A stretch of 64,000 nucleotides of DNA from Pseudomonas fluorescens (GCF_902497625.1 NZ_CABVGX010000025.1:20722-84721), one strand, 5' to 3'; shown: positions 42,713 through 51,944, counted from the stretch's first letter. The notes: generated by a model not told the origin, from the letters alone. A program made the numbers and translations.

Positions 42713-44060
42713 GAGTCGTCTCCTGTGGCAGTACATGGGCGACGCTGAGACGTTCGCGGGTGAAATACAGCTTGGCGGCTTTCTGGATGTCTTGCGGGGT
42801 CACGCTTTCCAGGTCGGCGAGCTCGCTGTCCATCAGTTTCCATGACAGGCCGACGGTTTCCAGTTGGCCGATAGCGGTAGCCTGGCTGGTGATCGAGTCG
42901 CGCTCGTAGACCAGGCCGGCGATGACTTGCGCACGCACGCGCTCCAGTTCTTCAGCGGACGGCGCGGTGTTTTTCAGCTGATCGAGCAGCTTCCACAGAC
43001 CGGCGTCGGTCTGCGCCATGGTGACGTTTTTCTGAGTGTTCGGCGTCGCCGACAGGGTGAACAGGCTGTCCCCGCGGGTGTAGGCGTCGTAACTCGACGA
43101 GCCGCCCGAGACCAGCTCTTCGCCACGCTCAAGTTGGGTCGGAATACGTCCGCTGTAGCCGCCGTCAAGCAGCGCGGAGATCAGGCGCAAGGCGTTTACC
43201 GAGCGCTTGTCTTCAGAGGTGGCGATGCTTGGCACGTTGAAGCCCAGCATAAGGCTCGGCAGTTGAGTCTGTACGTGCAGAGTGATCTTTCGTTCGCCGG
43301 GTTCGGCCAGCTCCAGCGGGATTTTCGCCGCCGGGATGTCACGCTTGGCTATCGGGCCGAAATAGCGCTGGGCCAGGGTTTTGACTTCGTCCGGGGTGAC
43401 GTCGCCGACCACCACCAGCGTGGCGTTGTTCGGTGCGTACCAGGATTGATACCAGTGCCGCAGCTCTTCGACTTTCATGCGGTCCAGGTCTGCCATCCAG
43501 CCGATGGTCGGCGTGTGGTAGCCGCTGGCCGGATACGCCAGGGCCTTGAAGCGTTCGTAGGCCTTGGACATCGGCTTGTCATCGGTGCGCAGGCGACGCT
43601 CTTCCTTGATGACTTCGATCTCGCGGGCGAATTCGTCCGGCGGCAAGCGCAGGCTTGCCATGCGATCGGCTTCCAGTTCGAATGCTACACCCAGACGATC
43701 GCGGGCCAGCACCTGATAGTAAGCGGTGAAATCGTCGCTGGTGAAGGCGTTTTCTTCAGCGCCGAGGTCGCGCAGGATCAGTGACGCTTCACCCGGTCCG
43801 ACTTTCTCGCTGCCTTTGAACATCATGTGTTCGAGTGCGTGGGACAGGCCGGTCTGCCCCGGCGTCTCGTAACTGGAGCCGACCTTGTACCAGACCTGAG
43901 AAACGACCACTGGCGCACGATGGTCTTCGCGAACGACGACCTTCAGGCCATTGTCGAGGGTGAATTCGTGGGTAGGTTGCGGGTCGGCAGCGAAGACTGA
44001 AAATGGCAGACAAACTGTGCTGAGCAGCAGGCCTGCAGCGCGGCGGACAAAAGCATTCAT
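42705..44060 (-). CDS. M16-family zinc peptidase, catalytic subunit
   Basis: A 451-residue exported zinc peptidase. The signal peptide is MNAFVRRAAGLLLSTVCLPF, cleaved near SVFAADP. The inverted zinc motif is LSHALEHMMFKG at about 72-83, His-x-x-Glu-His, with the third ligand Glu about 75 residues later. It probably forms a periplasmic clam-shell with the following inactive subunit and degrades small peptides. Divergent from ftsY. Confidence 0.92.
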   Translation of the reverse strand: MNAFVRRAAGLLLSTVCLPFSVFAADPQPTHEFTLDNGLKVVVREDHRAPVVVSQVWYKVGSSYETPGQTGLSHALEHMMFKGSEKVGPGEASLILRDLGAEENAFTSDDFTAYYQVLARDRLGVAFELEADRMASLRLPPDEFAREIEVIKEERRLRTDDKPMSKAYERFKALAYPASGYHTPTIGWMADLDRMKVEELRHWYQSWYAPNNATLVVVGDVTPDEVKTLAQRYFGPIAKRDIPAAKIPLELAEPGERKITLHVQTQLPSLMLGFNVPSIATSEDKRSVNALRLISALLDGGYSGRIPTQLERGEELVSGGSSSYDAYTRGDSLFTLSATPNTQKNVTMAQTDAGLWKLLDQLKNTAPSAEELERVRAQVIAGLVYERDSITSQATAIGQLETVGLSWKLMDSELADLESVTPQDIQKAAKLYFTRERLSVAHVLPQETTHE

Positions 44061-44401
44061 TCGTTTTTAAACCTTTGGGACTGCCCGCTAGGTCTTAGCG
44101 TCGGCGGGCGAGAGGGTGCTAGGATACTGACCCGTTAGAGCGGCGGCCACGCCTATCAAGCCTAATTGCTTGATCAGGTTGTATGGGTTTGTGACGGTAA
44201 GCAGGCTTTTATTAGCTTGATTCAGTGTTTTCGCCGATTTTAATGCTTCAGTCCTGCGTTATACCGTTCCTTGAAGTGCCATGATCGCCTCAACAAATTG
44301 TTGCGCGTGAACAAGCTGGGGAAATCGCAGTCTGTTGCGCATCGAATATTTAATTGCCGAGGCGCCCATGGCGCGTCGCCACCGTGAGATAGCCGTCCTC
44401 C
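44061..44401. other. Intergenic region between the M16 gene and ftsY
   Basis: 341 bases without a gene, holding the divergent promoters. A perfect dyad, ATCAAGC / GCTTGAT with a six-base centre, lies at 44155-44174 and could be a regulator site. The ribosome site of ftsY is weak (no clear GGAG before the ATG at 44402). Nothing else recognised. Confidence 0.5.
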
Positions 44402-45916
44402 ATGTTTGGTTCCAACGACGACAAGAAAGCACCAGCTGCGGCTGGCGAGAAAAAAAGCCTGTTCGGATGGCTGCGCAAAAAACCGCAGGAACCCGTCGTC
44501 GAACAGCCACAGCCACTTCCAGAGCCAGCGCCCGCGCCGGTTATGGAAGAAGCGCCCGCGCCGATTGTGTTGCCGATCACCGAGCCGGTGCTACAGCCGG
44601 TTGCAGAGCCTGAACCTGAAATCGTTGGCGAACAGCCGCTGACACCTGCTGCTGAGCCATGGCTGAGCTTGCCAGTGGCAGAAGAGCCGGTGGCGCTGGT
44701 TGAAGACGAGCAGGCTGCGCATGTAGCGCCGCCTATTCCTGCGCCCACGGCGTTTTCTCCCGAGCCGGTTCAAGCAACAGTGATTGAACCGGTGGTGGTC
44801 GAGCCTGCAGCCGTAGTTGTAGAACCTGAGTTGCCTGCTGTCATGGCTCCGGTTGCTCCGGTTGCTCCGGTTGCTCCGGTTGAGCCCGTGCTCGCCGCGC
44901 CAGCGCCTGTTATGGCTCCTGCAGTCGCCGAGTCCGTTGAACGGGTCGAAGTCCCCGCCGAGCCGTCGCGCATTGAAGAAAACAAAGCCGGTTTTTTCGC
45001 CCGTCTCAAGCAAGGGCTGTCCAAGACCAGCGCCAGCATCGGCGAAGGCATGGCGAGTCTGTTTCTCGGCAAAAAAATCATCGATGACGAGCTGCTCGAA
45101 GACATCGAAACCCGCTTGCTGACGGCCGACGTAGGTGTTGAAGCAACCTCGGTGATCATTCAGCGTCTGACGCAAAAAGTTGCGCGCAAGGAACTGGCCG
45201 ACGTCGCTGCGCTATACAAATCCTTGCAAGCAGAGCTTGCGGCGATGCTCAAGCCTGTCGAGCAACCGCTGAAAATCGCCTCGCAGAACAAGCCGTTTGT
45301 GATTCTGGTCGTTGGCGTCAACGGCGCCGGCAAGACCACCACCATCGGCAAACTGGCCAAGAAGCTGCAGCTCGAAGGCAAGAAAGTCATGCTCGCGGCC
45401 GGCGACACCTTCCGTGCCGCTGCCGTGGAGCAGTTGCAGGTATGGGGTGAGCGTAACAAGATCCCGGTCATCGCCCAGCACACCGGCGCCGATTCCGCCT
45501 CAGTGATTTTCGACGCCGTGCAGGCCGCCAAGGCTCGTGGCATCGACGTACTGATCGCCGACACGGCCGGTCGCCTGCACACCAAAGACAATCTGATGGA
45601 AGAGCTGAAAAAGGTTCGTCGGGTCATTAGCAAACTCGACGCCGACGCACCGCACGAAGTGCTGCTGGTGCTCGACGCGGGCACCGGTCAGAACGCCATC
45701 AGCCAGGCCAAGCAATTCCACCAGACCGTCGAGCTGACGGGGCTGGCCCTGACCAAACTCGACGGCACCGCCAAGGGTGGGGTGATCTTCGCCCTGGCCA
45801 AGCAGTTCGGGCTGCCGATTCGCTACATTGGTGTCGGTGAAGGCATTGATGACTTGCGTACTTTTGAAGCAGAACCCTTTGTCCAGGCATTGTTTGCCGA
45901 GCGGGAGCGTTCATGA
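44402..45916 (+). CDS. ftsY: Signal recognition particle receptor FtsY
   Basis: FtsY is the membrane-associated GTPase that docks SRP-ribosome complexes. Residues 1-195 are the acidic, low-complexity A domain, unusually rich in Pro/Glu/Val/Ala, with VAPVAPVAPVEPV repeats made of a repeated 12-base DNA unit near 44850. The NG domain starts about residue 200 (FFARLKQGLSKTSASIG); G1 is GVNGAGKTTT, G3 DTAGR, G4 TKLDGTAKGG. ftsE begins inside its stop (ATGA). The N-terminal KKSLFGWLRKK is a basic, membrane-binding helix. Confidence 0.97.
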   Translation: MFGSNDDKKAPAAAGEKKSLFGWLRKKPQEPVVEQPQPLPEPAPAPVMEEAPAPIVLPITEPVLQPVAEPEPEIVGEQPLTPAAEPWLSLPVAEEPVALVEDEQAAHVAPPIPAPTAFSPEPVQATVIEPVVVEPAAVVVEPELPAVMAPVAPVAPVAPVEPVLAAPAPVMAPAVAESVERVEVPAEPSRIEENKAGFFARLKQGLSKTSASIGEGMASLFLGKKIIDDELLEDIETRLLTADVGVEATSVIIQRLTQKVARKELADVAALYKSLQAELAAMLKPVEQPLKIASQNKPFVILVVGVNGAGKTTTIGKLAKKLQLEGKKVMLAAGDTFRAAAVEQLQVWGERNKIPVIAQHTGADSASVIFDAVQAAKARGIDVLIADTAGRLHTKDNLMEELKKVRRVISKLDADAPHEVLLVLDAGTGQNAISQAKQFHQTVELTGLALTKLDGTAKGGVIFALAKQFGLPIRYIGVGEGIDDLRTFEAEPFVQALFAERERS

Positions 45917-46584
45917 TTCGTTTCGAACAGGTCGGTAAACGCTACCCGAACGGTCACGTCGGCTTGCATGAACTGAGCTTTCGAGTCCGGCGCGGCGAAT
46001 TTCTGTTTGTCACCGGCCATTCCGGCGCGGGCAAAAGCACGCTGTTGCGCCTGTTGCTGGCCATGGAGCGTCCGACCACGGGCAAATTGCTCCTCGCCGG
46101 GCAAGACCTCGGCACTATCAGCAATGCGCAGATTCCTTTTCTGCGTCGGCAGATCGGCGTGGTGTTTCAGAATCACCAGTTGCTGTTCGATCGCACGGTG
46201 TTCAACAACGTGGCGCTGCCATTGCAGATTCTCGGCCTGTCCAAAGCCGAAATCACCAAGCGCGTGGATTCGGCGCTGGAGCGCGTCGCGCTCTCGGACA
46301 AGACCGATCTCTACCCGGGAGATTTGTCCACCGGTCAGCAGCAGCGCGTCGGCATTGCCCGCGCCATCGTCCATCGCCCGGCATTGCTGCTGGCGGATGA
46401 ACCCACCGGTAACCTCGACCCGCGTCTGGCCGCCGAGATCATGGGCGTGTTTGAGGACATCAATCGTCTGGGCACCAGTGTGCTCATCGCCAGCCATGAC
46501 CTGGCACTGATTGCCCGCATGCGTCATCGCATGCTGACCTTGCAGCGTGGTCGCTTGATCGGCGACGGGGAGGCCGGGGTATGA
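45913..46584 (+). CDS. ftsE: Cell-division ABC ATPase FtsE
   Basis: FtsE and FtsX form an ABC-type complex at the septum that controls peptidoglycan hydrolases rather than moving a solute. 223 residues; Walker A GHSGAGKST, signature LSTGQQQRVGIARAI, Walker B ALLLADEPTGNLD. Overlaps ftsY at its start and ftsX at its end by four bases each. Confidence 0.97.
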   Translation: MIRFEQVGKRYPNGHVGLHELSFRVRRGEFLFVTGHSGAGKSTLLRLLLAMERPTTGKLLLAGQDLGTISNAQIPFLRRQIGVVFQNHQLLFDRTVFNNVALPLQILGLSKAEITKRVDSALERVALSDKTDLYPGDLSTGQQQRVGIARAIVHRPALLLADEPTGNLDPRLAAEIMGVFEDINRLGTSVLIASHDLALIARMRHRMLTLQRGRLIGDGEAGV

Positions 46585-47603
46585 GTGCGACACGCAGTCC
46601 CAAGGTTTCCGAGCGAGTAGCGCCGAAAGCCGCCGACCCGCATGCGCCGAAGAAGAAACGCGACGAGGACGACGGCCCGGACTTCGCCACGCTGTTCCGT
46701 GCCTGGGTCGAAAGCCATCGCGCGAGTCTGCTCGACAGTTTGCGCCGTTTGGGCAAACAGCCTATCGGCAGTTTCTTCACCTGCATGGTGATGGCCGTGG
46801 CCCTCAGTCTGCCCATGGGGCTGTCACTTCTGCTGAATAACGTCGAGCGTCTGGGCGGCTCCTGGCAGCGCGCGGCGCAGATTTCCCTGTACCTGCAACT
46901 CGACGCCAGCCCGACCGAGGCCGAAGCGTTGCGTGCGCAGATCAAAGGCATTCCCGGCGTCGCCGAAGCTGAATATGTCAGCCGGGATCAGGCGCTGGAA
47001 GAATTCCAGCAACAGTCCGGACTGGGCGATGCGCTCAAGGAGCTGCCGGAGAACCCGCTGCCCGGCGTAGTCCTGGTCACTCCGAACGAGGTCGACAAGC
47101 CCGCGCTTGAAGCATTACGACAAAAACTTTCCGAGTTACCCAAGGTACAACTGGCGCAACTTGATCTAGTCTGGGTCGAGCGTCTGGCAGCCATACTCAA
47201 GCTGGGCGACCGATTTGTCTTCGGTCTGACCGTGCTTTTGGTTTCCGCATTACTTTTGGTGATAGGCAATACCATTCGTCTTCATATTGAAAACCGGCGC
47301 ACAGAGATAGAAGTGATTAAACTCGTCGGTGGCACTGACAGCTATGTGCGCAGGCCCTTCCTTTATATGGGCGCGCTGTATGGCCTCGGTGCAGGGGTTC
47401 TGTCCTGGGGTGTATTGGCCTTCGGGCTTGATTGGTTGAACGATGCGGTGGTTGGGCTGGCCGGCTTGTACGGCAGCGATTTTGCGCTGGCGGGAGTGCC
47501 GGTTGCCGATGGTCTGTCGCTCTTGCTTGGCGCGTTGCTGTTGGGTTATATCGGTGCATGGATTGCAGTCGCTCGTCATCTCAGGGAGTTGGCGCCGAAG
47601 TAG
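46581..47603 (+). CDS. ftsX: Cell-division membrane protein FtsX
   Basis: A 340-residue membrane partner of FtsE. The cytoplasmic N-terminus is charged (PKKKRDEDDGPDF); the first helix lies at about 60-90; a periplasmic loop of about 100 residues (SWQRAAQISLYLQLDASPT onward) should bind hydrolase activators; three more helices follow with the conserved ENRRTEIEVIKLVGGTDSY. rpoH follows after 113 bases. Confidence 0.96.
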   Translation: MSATRSPKVSERVAPKAADPHAPKKKRDEDDGPDFATLFRAWVESHRASLLDSLRRLGKQPIGSFFTCMVMAVALSLPMGLSLLLNNVERLGGSWQRAAQISLYLQLDASPTEAEALRAQIKGIPGVAEAEYVSRDQALEEFQQQSGLGDALKELPENPLPGVVLVTPNEVDKPALEALRQKLSELPKVQLAQLDLVWVERLAAILKLGDRFVFGLTVLLVSALLLVIGNTIRLHIENRRTEIEVIKLVGGTDSYVRRPFLYMGALYGLGAGVLSWGVLAFGLDWLNDAVVGLAGLYGSDFALAGVPVADGLSLLLGALLLGYIGAWIAVARHLRELAPK

Positions 47604-47640
47604 TATCTTTTTGCGCGTATTGACCTTTCAGTTTTTGTGG

Positions 47641-47668
47641 GAACTTGTCTTTCGGTTTCCGGTCAATT
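47641..47668 (+). promoter_or_regulatory. Probable AlgU (sigma-E) promoter of rpoH
   Basis: GAACTT (47641-47646), a 16-base spacer, then TCAATT (47663-47668), close to the AlgU consensus GAACTT-N16/17-TCtgA. In P. aeruginosa rpoH is known to have an AlgU-dependent promoter. It lies about 50 bases upstream of rpoH. Confidence 0.6.
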
Positions 47669-47716
47669 TTCGCAGTGCTGAACTGCACGAGTTATGTAAG
47701 ACGGAGGTTTTTTCGT

Positions 47717-48571
47717 ATGACCAATTCTTTGCAACCTGCATATGCTCTGGTCCCAGGCGCGAACCTGGAGGCTTATGTGCACACGGTGAACAGCATTCCA
47801 TTGCTGACGCCGGAGCAGGAGCGTGAACTGGCCGAGAGTCTCTACTATGAGCAGGATTTGGGGGCGGCTCGGCAGATGGTGCTCGCCCACCTGCGTTTTG
47901 TCGTACACATCGCCCGTAGCTATTCCGGTTACGGTCTGGCTCAGGCTGACCTGATCCAGGAAGGTAACGTCGGCCTGATGAAGGCTGTAAAACGCTTCAA
48001 CCCGGAAATGGGTGTGCGTCTGGTGTCGTTCGCCGTGCACTGGATCAAGGCGGAAATTCACGAGTTCATCCTGCGCAACTGGCGCATCGTGAAAGTCGCG
48101 ACCACCAAGGCTCAGCGCAAGCTGTTCTTCAACCTGCGCAGCCAGAAGAAACGTCTGGCGTGGCTGAACAACGAGGAAGTCCACCGTGTGGCGGAAAGCC
48201 TCGGCGTCGAGCCGCGGGAAGTGCGCGAGATGGAAAGTCGCCTGACCGGCCATGACATGGCCTTCGACCCGGCTGCTGAAGCCGACGACGACAGCGCTTT
48301 TCAATCGCCGGCCAATTATCTGGAAGACCACCGGTACGACCCGGCTCGTCAACTGGAAGATGCCGACTGGAGCGACAACTCCAACCACAACCTGCACGAA
48401 GCGCTGGAAGTGCTGGACGACCGCAGTCGTGACATTCTTTATCAGCGCTGGCTGGCTGAAGAGAAAGCTACGCTGCATGACCTGGCGCAGAAGTACAACG
48501 TGTCGGCCGAGCGTATTCGTCAGCTCGAAAAGAGTGCGATGAACAAGCTCAAGTTGTCGATCGCCGCGTAA
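47717..48571 (+). CDS. rpoH: Heat-shock sigma factor RpoH (sigma-32)
   Basis: Sigma-32 directs RNA polymerase to chaperone and protease genes. 284 residues: the start MTNSLQPAYALVPGANLEAY, region 2 (LRFVVHIARSYSGYGLAQADLIQEGNVGLMKA split at AQADLIQEGNVGLMKAVKRF), the RpoH box QRKLFFNLR for core and chaperone contact, and the region 4 helix-turn-helix TLHDLAQKYNVSAERIRQLE. GGAGG lies 9 bases before the ATG; an ORF start 24 codons earlier is ignored. The position after ftsYEX is the standard one. Confidence 0.98.
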   Translation: MTNSLQPAYALVPGANLEAYVHTVNSIPLLTPEQERELAESLYYEQDLGAARQMVLAHLRFVVHIARSYSGYGLAQADLIQEGNVGLMKAVKRFNPEMGVRLVSFAVHWIKAEIHEFILRNWRIVKVATTKAQRKLFFNLRSQKKRLAWLNNEEVHRVAESLGVEPREVREMESRLTGHDMAFDPAAEADDDSAFQSPANYLEDHRYDPARQLEDADWSDNSNHNLHEALEVLDDRSRDILYQRWLAEEKATLHDLAQKYNVSAERIRQLEKSAMNKLKLSIAA

Positions 48572-48588
48572 TCTGGCGCCTGGCAATT

Positions 48589-48624
48589 AAAAACGCCCCG
48601 ATCAGTGATGATCGGGGCGTTTTT
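48589..48624 (+). terminator. rpoH terminator
   Basis: Stem CGCCCCGATCA / TGATCGGGGCG with a four-base loop, flanked by AAAAA and TTTTT; a strong intrinsic terminator 17 bases after the rpoH stop. Confidence 0.92.
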
Positions 48625-48659
48625 GTGTGCGTGCACTGGCAGCTTTACCTTGGTTTGAT

Positions 48660-48749
48660 TGTGGAAGTGAGCCTGCTCGCGATAGCGGTCAATCATCCGG
48701 CGACTATGGCGACTGAATGGACGCCATCGCGAGCAGGCTCGCTGCCACA
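48660..48749. repeat. REPIN, class GAGCCTGCTCGCGA
   Basis: Arms TGTGGAAGTGAGCCTGCTCG... and ...CGAGCAGGCTCGCTGCCACA, about 23 bases each with two mismatches, between convergent rpoH and mtgA. Confidence 0.85.
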
Positions 48750-48762
48750 GGGGATTGCGGTG

Positions 48763-49485
48763 TTATTGCGCCCACGGCGCCCGCCGTGAATCATTGAGCC
48801 CCACCAGATAACTGTCGCCGCCCAACTGGTTCATCTGCTGGCGAATCCACCCGGCCCGGCGCGCTACGTAACTGGTTGGACGACTCGCGCTCCAGACCCT
48901 TGGGTTGGGCAGGACTGCTGCAAGCAAGCTCGCCTGTTGCCGCGACAACGACCGCGCGCTCACGCCAAAATGATGCCGGGCCGCCGCTTCGGCGCCAAAC
49001 ACACCCTTGTCCAGCTCGACACTGTTGAGGTAAACCTCAAGAATACGCTGCTTGGGCCACAACACCTCAATCAGTGCGGTAAACCACGCTTCCAGGCCTT
49101 TGCGCAGCCAGCTGCGCCCCGACCATAGAAACAGGTTTTTCGAGACCTGCTGGCTAAGCGTGCTGGCGCCTCGAACCGTACCGCCGAGTTCGTTGTGCGC
49201 CAAGGCTTTCTGAATCGCTCCGAAATCGAAGCCCCAGTGCTCCGGGAATTTTTGATCTTCCCCGGCAATTACAGCAAGCTTGAGATCATCGGAGATTTCA
49301 TCCCAAGGCTTCCAGGTGCGCTGCAGATCGATCGGTTCGCCATCGGTCCACGATTCGACCTTTCGCTCGATCATCAGCGCCGTTCCCGGTGGTGGAACTA
49401 CGCGGAAAATCAAAACCAGCAAAATGCTGCCGCCGGCGAACCACAGCAAGGCTTTGATGAAACGTCGCAAAAAAATACGCAGCAT
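48763..49485 (-). CDS. mtgA: Monofunctional peptidoglycan glycosyltransferase MtgA
   Basis: MtgA polymerises lipid II into glycan strands at the membrane. 240 residues with an N-terminal anchor (ALLWFAGGSILLVLIFRVV) and one GT51 domain: the catalytic Glu is in VIAGEDQKFPEHWGFD, next are RGASTLSQQVSKNLFLW, KQRILEVYLNSVELDKGVFG and AAARHHFG. No transpeptidase domain follows, which distinguishes it from class A penicillin-binding proteins. Confidence 0.95.
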   Translation of the reverse strand: MLRIFLRRFIKALLWFAGGSILLVLIFRVVPPPGTALMIERKVESWTDGEPIDLQRTWKPWDEISDDLKLAVIAGEDQKFPEHWGFDFGAIQKALAHNELGGTVRGASTLSQQVSKNLFLWSGRSWLRKGLEAWFTALIEVLWPKQRILEVYLNSVELDKGVFGAEAAARHHFGVSARSLSRQQASLLAAVLPNPRVWSASRPTSYVARRAGWIRQQMNQLGGDSYLVGLNDSRRAPWAQ

Positions 49486-49559
49486 AGAGATGGCTTGGCC
49501 GAACCCGTTGAGCGGGCCATTATACAGACCCTGTGGATTGAGTCTGACTGGAGTTCTTC

Positions 49560-49931
49560 ATGCTGCGTGGCTTTCTGATGCTGGCTGCTTTTTTCGGCTT
49601 CACCGGCGTTGCCCTGGGCGCGTTCGCCGCTCACGGCCTGAAAAGCCGTCTGACTGCCGAATACCTGGCAATATTCCACACTGGCGTCACCTACCAGCTG
49701 GTGCATACCCTGGCCTTGTTAGGAGTAGCGTTGCTGGCCACGCAGGTCCCCGGCCGGCTGGTCACATGGGCCGGCGCCTCGTTTGCCATCGGCATTTTGC
49801 TGTTTTCCGGCAGCTTGTACATCTTGACCATGACAGGCATCAGCAAACTGGGGGTCATCACGCCTTTCGGCGGTTTGGCATTCTTGATCGGCTGGTTTTG
49901 TCTGGGCCTTGCTGCCTGGCGGCTGAGCTGA
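49560..49931 (+). CDS. DUF423 membrane protein (YgdD-like)
   Basis: A 123-residue protein with four hydrophobic segments. It starts MLRGFLMLAAFFGFTGVALG and contains AAHGLKSRLTAEYLAIFHTG, the DUF423 hallmark. Function is unknown. Divergent from mtgA with 74 bases between starts. Confidence 0.9.
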   Translation: MLRGFLMLAAFFGFTGVALGAFAAHGLKSRLTAEYLAIFHTGVTYQLVHTLALLGVALLATQVPGRLVTWAGASFAIGILLFSGSLYILTMTGISKLGVITPFGGLAFLIGWFCLGLAAWRLS

Positions 49932-49961
49932 GAGCGCATCCCGTTTGAATCGGCCGCTGAA

Positions 49962-51944
49962 TCAGCTCGCGTTCTTCAAGATGGTCAGCAGGACTTCGGT
50001 AAAATCAGCCTCAAGAACGCGATTGCCGTATCCGCTGAGGTGATCGGCGTCGCGATATAACGGTTTACCGTCGGCAAAGGCTGAGCAAATCTTGCCCGGG
50101 CACAAAAGCGGCAGCGGGTCCCACACATGGACCATCGGGTATTGCTCTGTCAGCCGGTCGATCAATGCCATTTGGGGGCCCCGCAACCGCTCCAGCTGTT
50201 CCCGATCCATGCTGAATCCATCGGCGCATATTGGGTTCAACCGGTTGAACCAGTCCGAGCAGCGGTAAGGCGGCGCCTTGAAAATAGGTTTGGGCGCATC
50301 AATCAGCACCTGTACCTGGGTCGCCATTAGCCGAGAGAGCACTGCTCGCGCGGAGGCGTGTGCGCCATCGATCTGATTCGGCGTAAGTTCGGAAAGCACC
50401 TCTTCGAGGACTACTGCATCACCCCGGGCCCAACCGCGGCCGGCCAGCTCTGGCATGCGTAATGAGGCGAGAAAGACGATGTCACCCGGTTTCGCTTGCG
50501 TTTCCACCTTGCGCAAAGCGCTTTCCCGAGCTTGCGTGCAGGCGCCTTGCGGGTCAGGCGCGATCAGGTTGACCACTGCACAACCACCACGCTCATATTC
50601 CACAACCCTGATGCCCAGTCGCTGAGAAGCAATGCTTAACAGGGTGCGATAGGCTGCGGCATGCGAATCGCCGATAACAAACAGCTGACGGTCCTCCCAC
50701 TGCGGGTCCCTGACTGGATCGCTGATCAGGTGTTGCGGGACCTGTCGGGAAAACCAGGTCGAAGTGTCTCGAGTATTGCTTAGCGACAAGACTTCGGGAT
50801 TATCGGAGACCCACTGTGCAGTCGACCAGGACACGCTAGTTGCCACGAGACACCCGGCGATCGGCACCCAGGGGCTGCGCCCGAGGGCCAGGCGACCGTG
50901 GCGCAACGGCAATTCAATGCAGTGATAGGAGGTTGCCGCAAGCGCCATCACGATGAACGGGTAGGCGAGTTGAGCCGCAAGCTGCTCCAGGCCAATGGTC
51001 CAGCGCAAGAACACCAGCACCGGCCAATGCCAGAGGTACAGCGAGTATGAGATCCGCCCGATATAGGTCACCGTCGACGACTGCAGCAGTCGCAAGGGCA
51101 AGGATGGAGCAGCCGTTGGCTGCACCAGAGCGCTGATGACGAGCAGCGTGCCCGTCACGCTGACGAGTGCCCAGGGGAAAGGAAACTGGTTTTCGTCTGC
51201 CAGCAGGAACCCTGCGGTGATCAGTGTCAGCCCGGCGTAAAGTAGTATGCCCGGGGAACGCAGTGTGAACCGGCCGCTTTCTGTCAATTGGTAGAGGATG
51301 GCACCGGCGGCTAGCTCCCAGAATCGGCTGGGTAGCAAGTAGAACGCTTCAAGAGGACTGTCTCGAGTTTGGACAGCACTGACCGCCAGTGATATCAGCG
51401 CCAGCAGCGGCAAGATTAGCCAGACGGACCTGTGCCGGTCCTTGTAGCGCAGCCAGGCGAAATAGATAAGCGGGAATACCAGGTAGAACTGCTCTTCAAC
51501 GGCGAGCGTCCAGGTGTGGGTATAGGGATTGAGCAAGGCGGAAGGGGAGAAGTAAGTATCGGTGTTCCATGCCAGCACAAAGTTACTCAAGCCGAAAAAT
51601 GCCGCGAGCCCGGTGCTGTCATTTTGCTGGCTGAGCCAGGCTTGCGGCACGAACATCGTGGAGATCAGGCTGCACGTCACCAGTACCACCAGCAGCGCGG
51701 GCATGATCCGCAACAAGCGGCGGCGATAGAAGTCCGTCAGATAGGCTGCAAAGCCTTGGTCGGATCGGCCGGCAAGTGATTGGCTGATGACATACCCTGA
51801 GATGACGAAGAAAATGTCGACACCAGTAAAACCGCCGGGTAGCACGCCCAGGAAGTCAGCGTGGAAGATCATCACGCTCAGTACTGCAACGGCGCGCAGG
51901 CCGTCGATAGCGGGGATGTTTGCTGTCAATCGCATGCAGGTCAC
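49962..51944 (-). CDS. Acyltransferase-3/SGNH fusion, surface polysaccharide O-acetylase (OafB-like)
   Basis: A 660-residue two-part membrane enzyme. Residues 1-360 are the ten-helix acyltransferase-3 domain (AIDGLRAVAVLSVMIFHADF with the catalytic His, GFTGVDIFFVISGYVIS). After a linker helix comes an SGNH domain: block I LFVIGDSHAAAYR and block V DADHLSGYGNRV. Such proteins O-acetylate O-antigen or other surface sugars. A strong AAGGAG is 5 bases before the GTG at 51944, so this start is preferred to the ATG at 51935 (too close) or 51968. Being accessory, it may contribute to antigen variation. Confidence 0.87.
   Translation of the reverse strand: MTCMRLTANIPAIDGLRAVAVLSVMIFHADFLGVLPGGFTGVDIFFVISGYVISQSLAGRSDQGFAAYLTDFYRRRLLRIMPALLVVLVTCSLISTMFVPQAWLSQQNDSTGLAAFFGLSNFVLAWNTDTYFSPSALLNPYTHTWTLAVEEQFYLVFPLIYFAWLRYKDRHRSVWLILPLLALISLAVSAVQTRDSPLEAFYLLPSRFWELAAGAILYQLTESGRFTLRSPGILLYAGLTLITAGFLLADENQFPFPWALVSVTGTLLVISALVQPTAAPSLPLRLLQSSTVTYIGRISYSLYLWHWPVLVFLRWTIGLEQLAAQLAYPFIVMALAATSYHCIELPLRHGRLALGRSPWVPIAGCLVATSVSWSTAQWVSDNPEVLSLSNTRDTSTWFSRQVPQHLISDPVRDPQWEDRQLFVIGDSHAAAYRTLLSIASQRLGIRVVEYERGGCAVVNLIAPDPQGACTQARESALRKVETQAKPGDIVFLASLRMPELAGRGWARGDAVVLEEVLSELTPNQIDGAHASARAVLSRLMATQVQVLIDAPKPIFKAPPYRCSDWFNRLNPICADGFSMDREQLERLRGPQMALIDRLTEQYPMVHVWDPLPLLCPGKICSAFADGKPLYRDADHLSGYGNRVLEADFTEVLLTILKNAS

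Noticed and set aside
41285..42748. 487-codon open frame on the plus strand opposite the M16 gene
   Set aside because: Antisense shadow of a real gene; composition is typical of reversed high-GC codons and no motif is seen.
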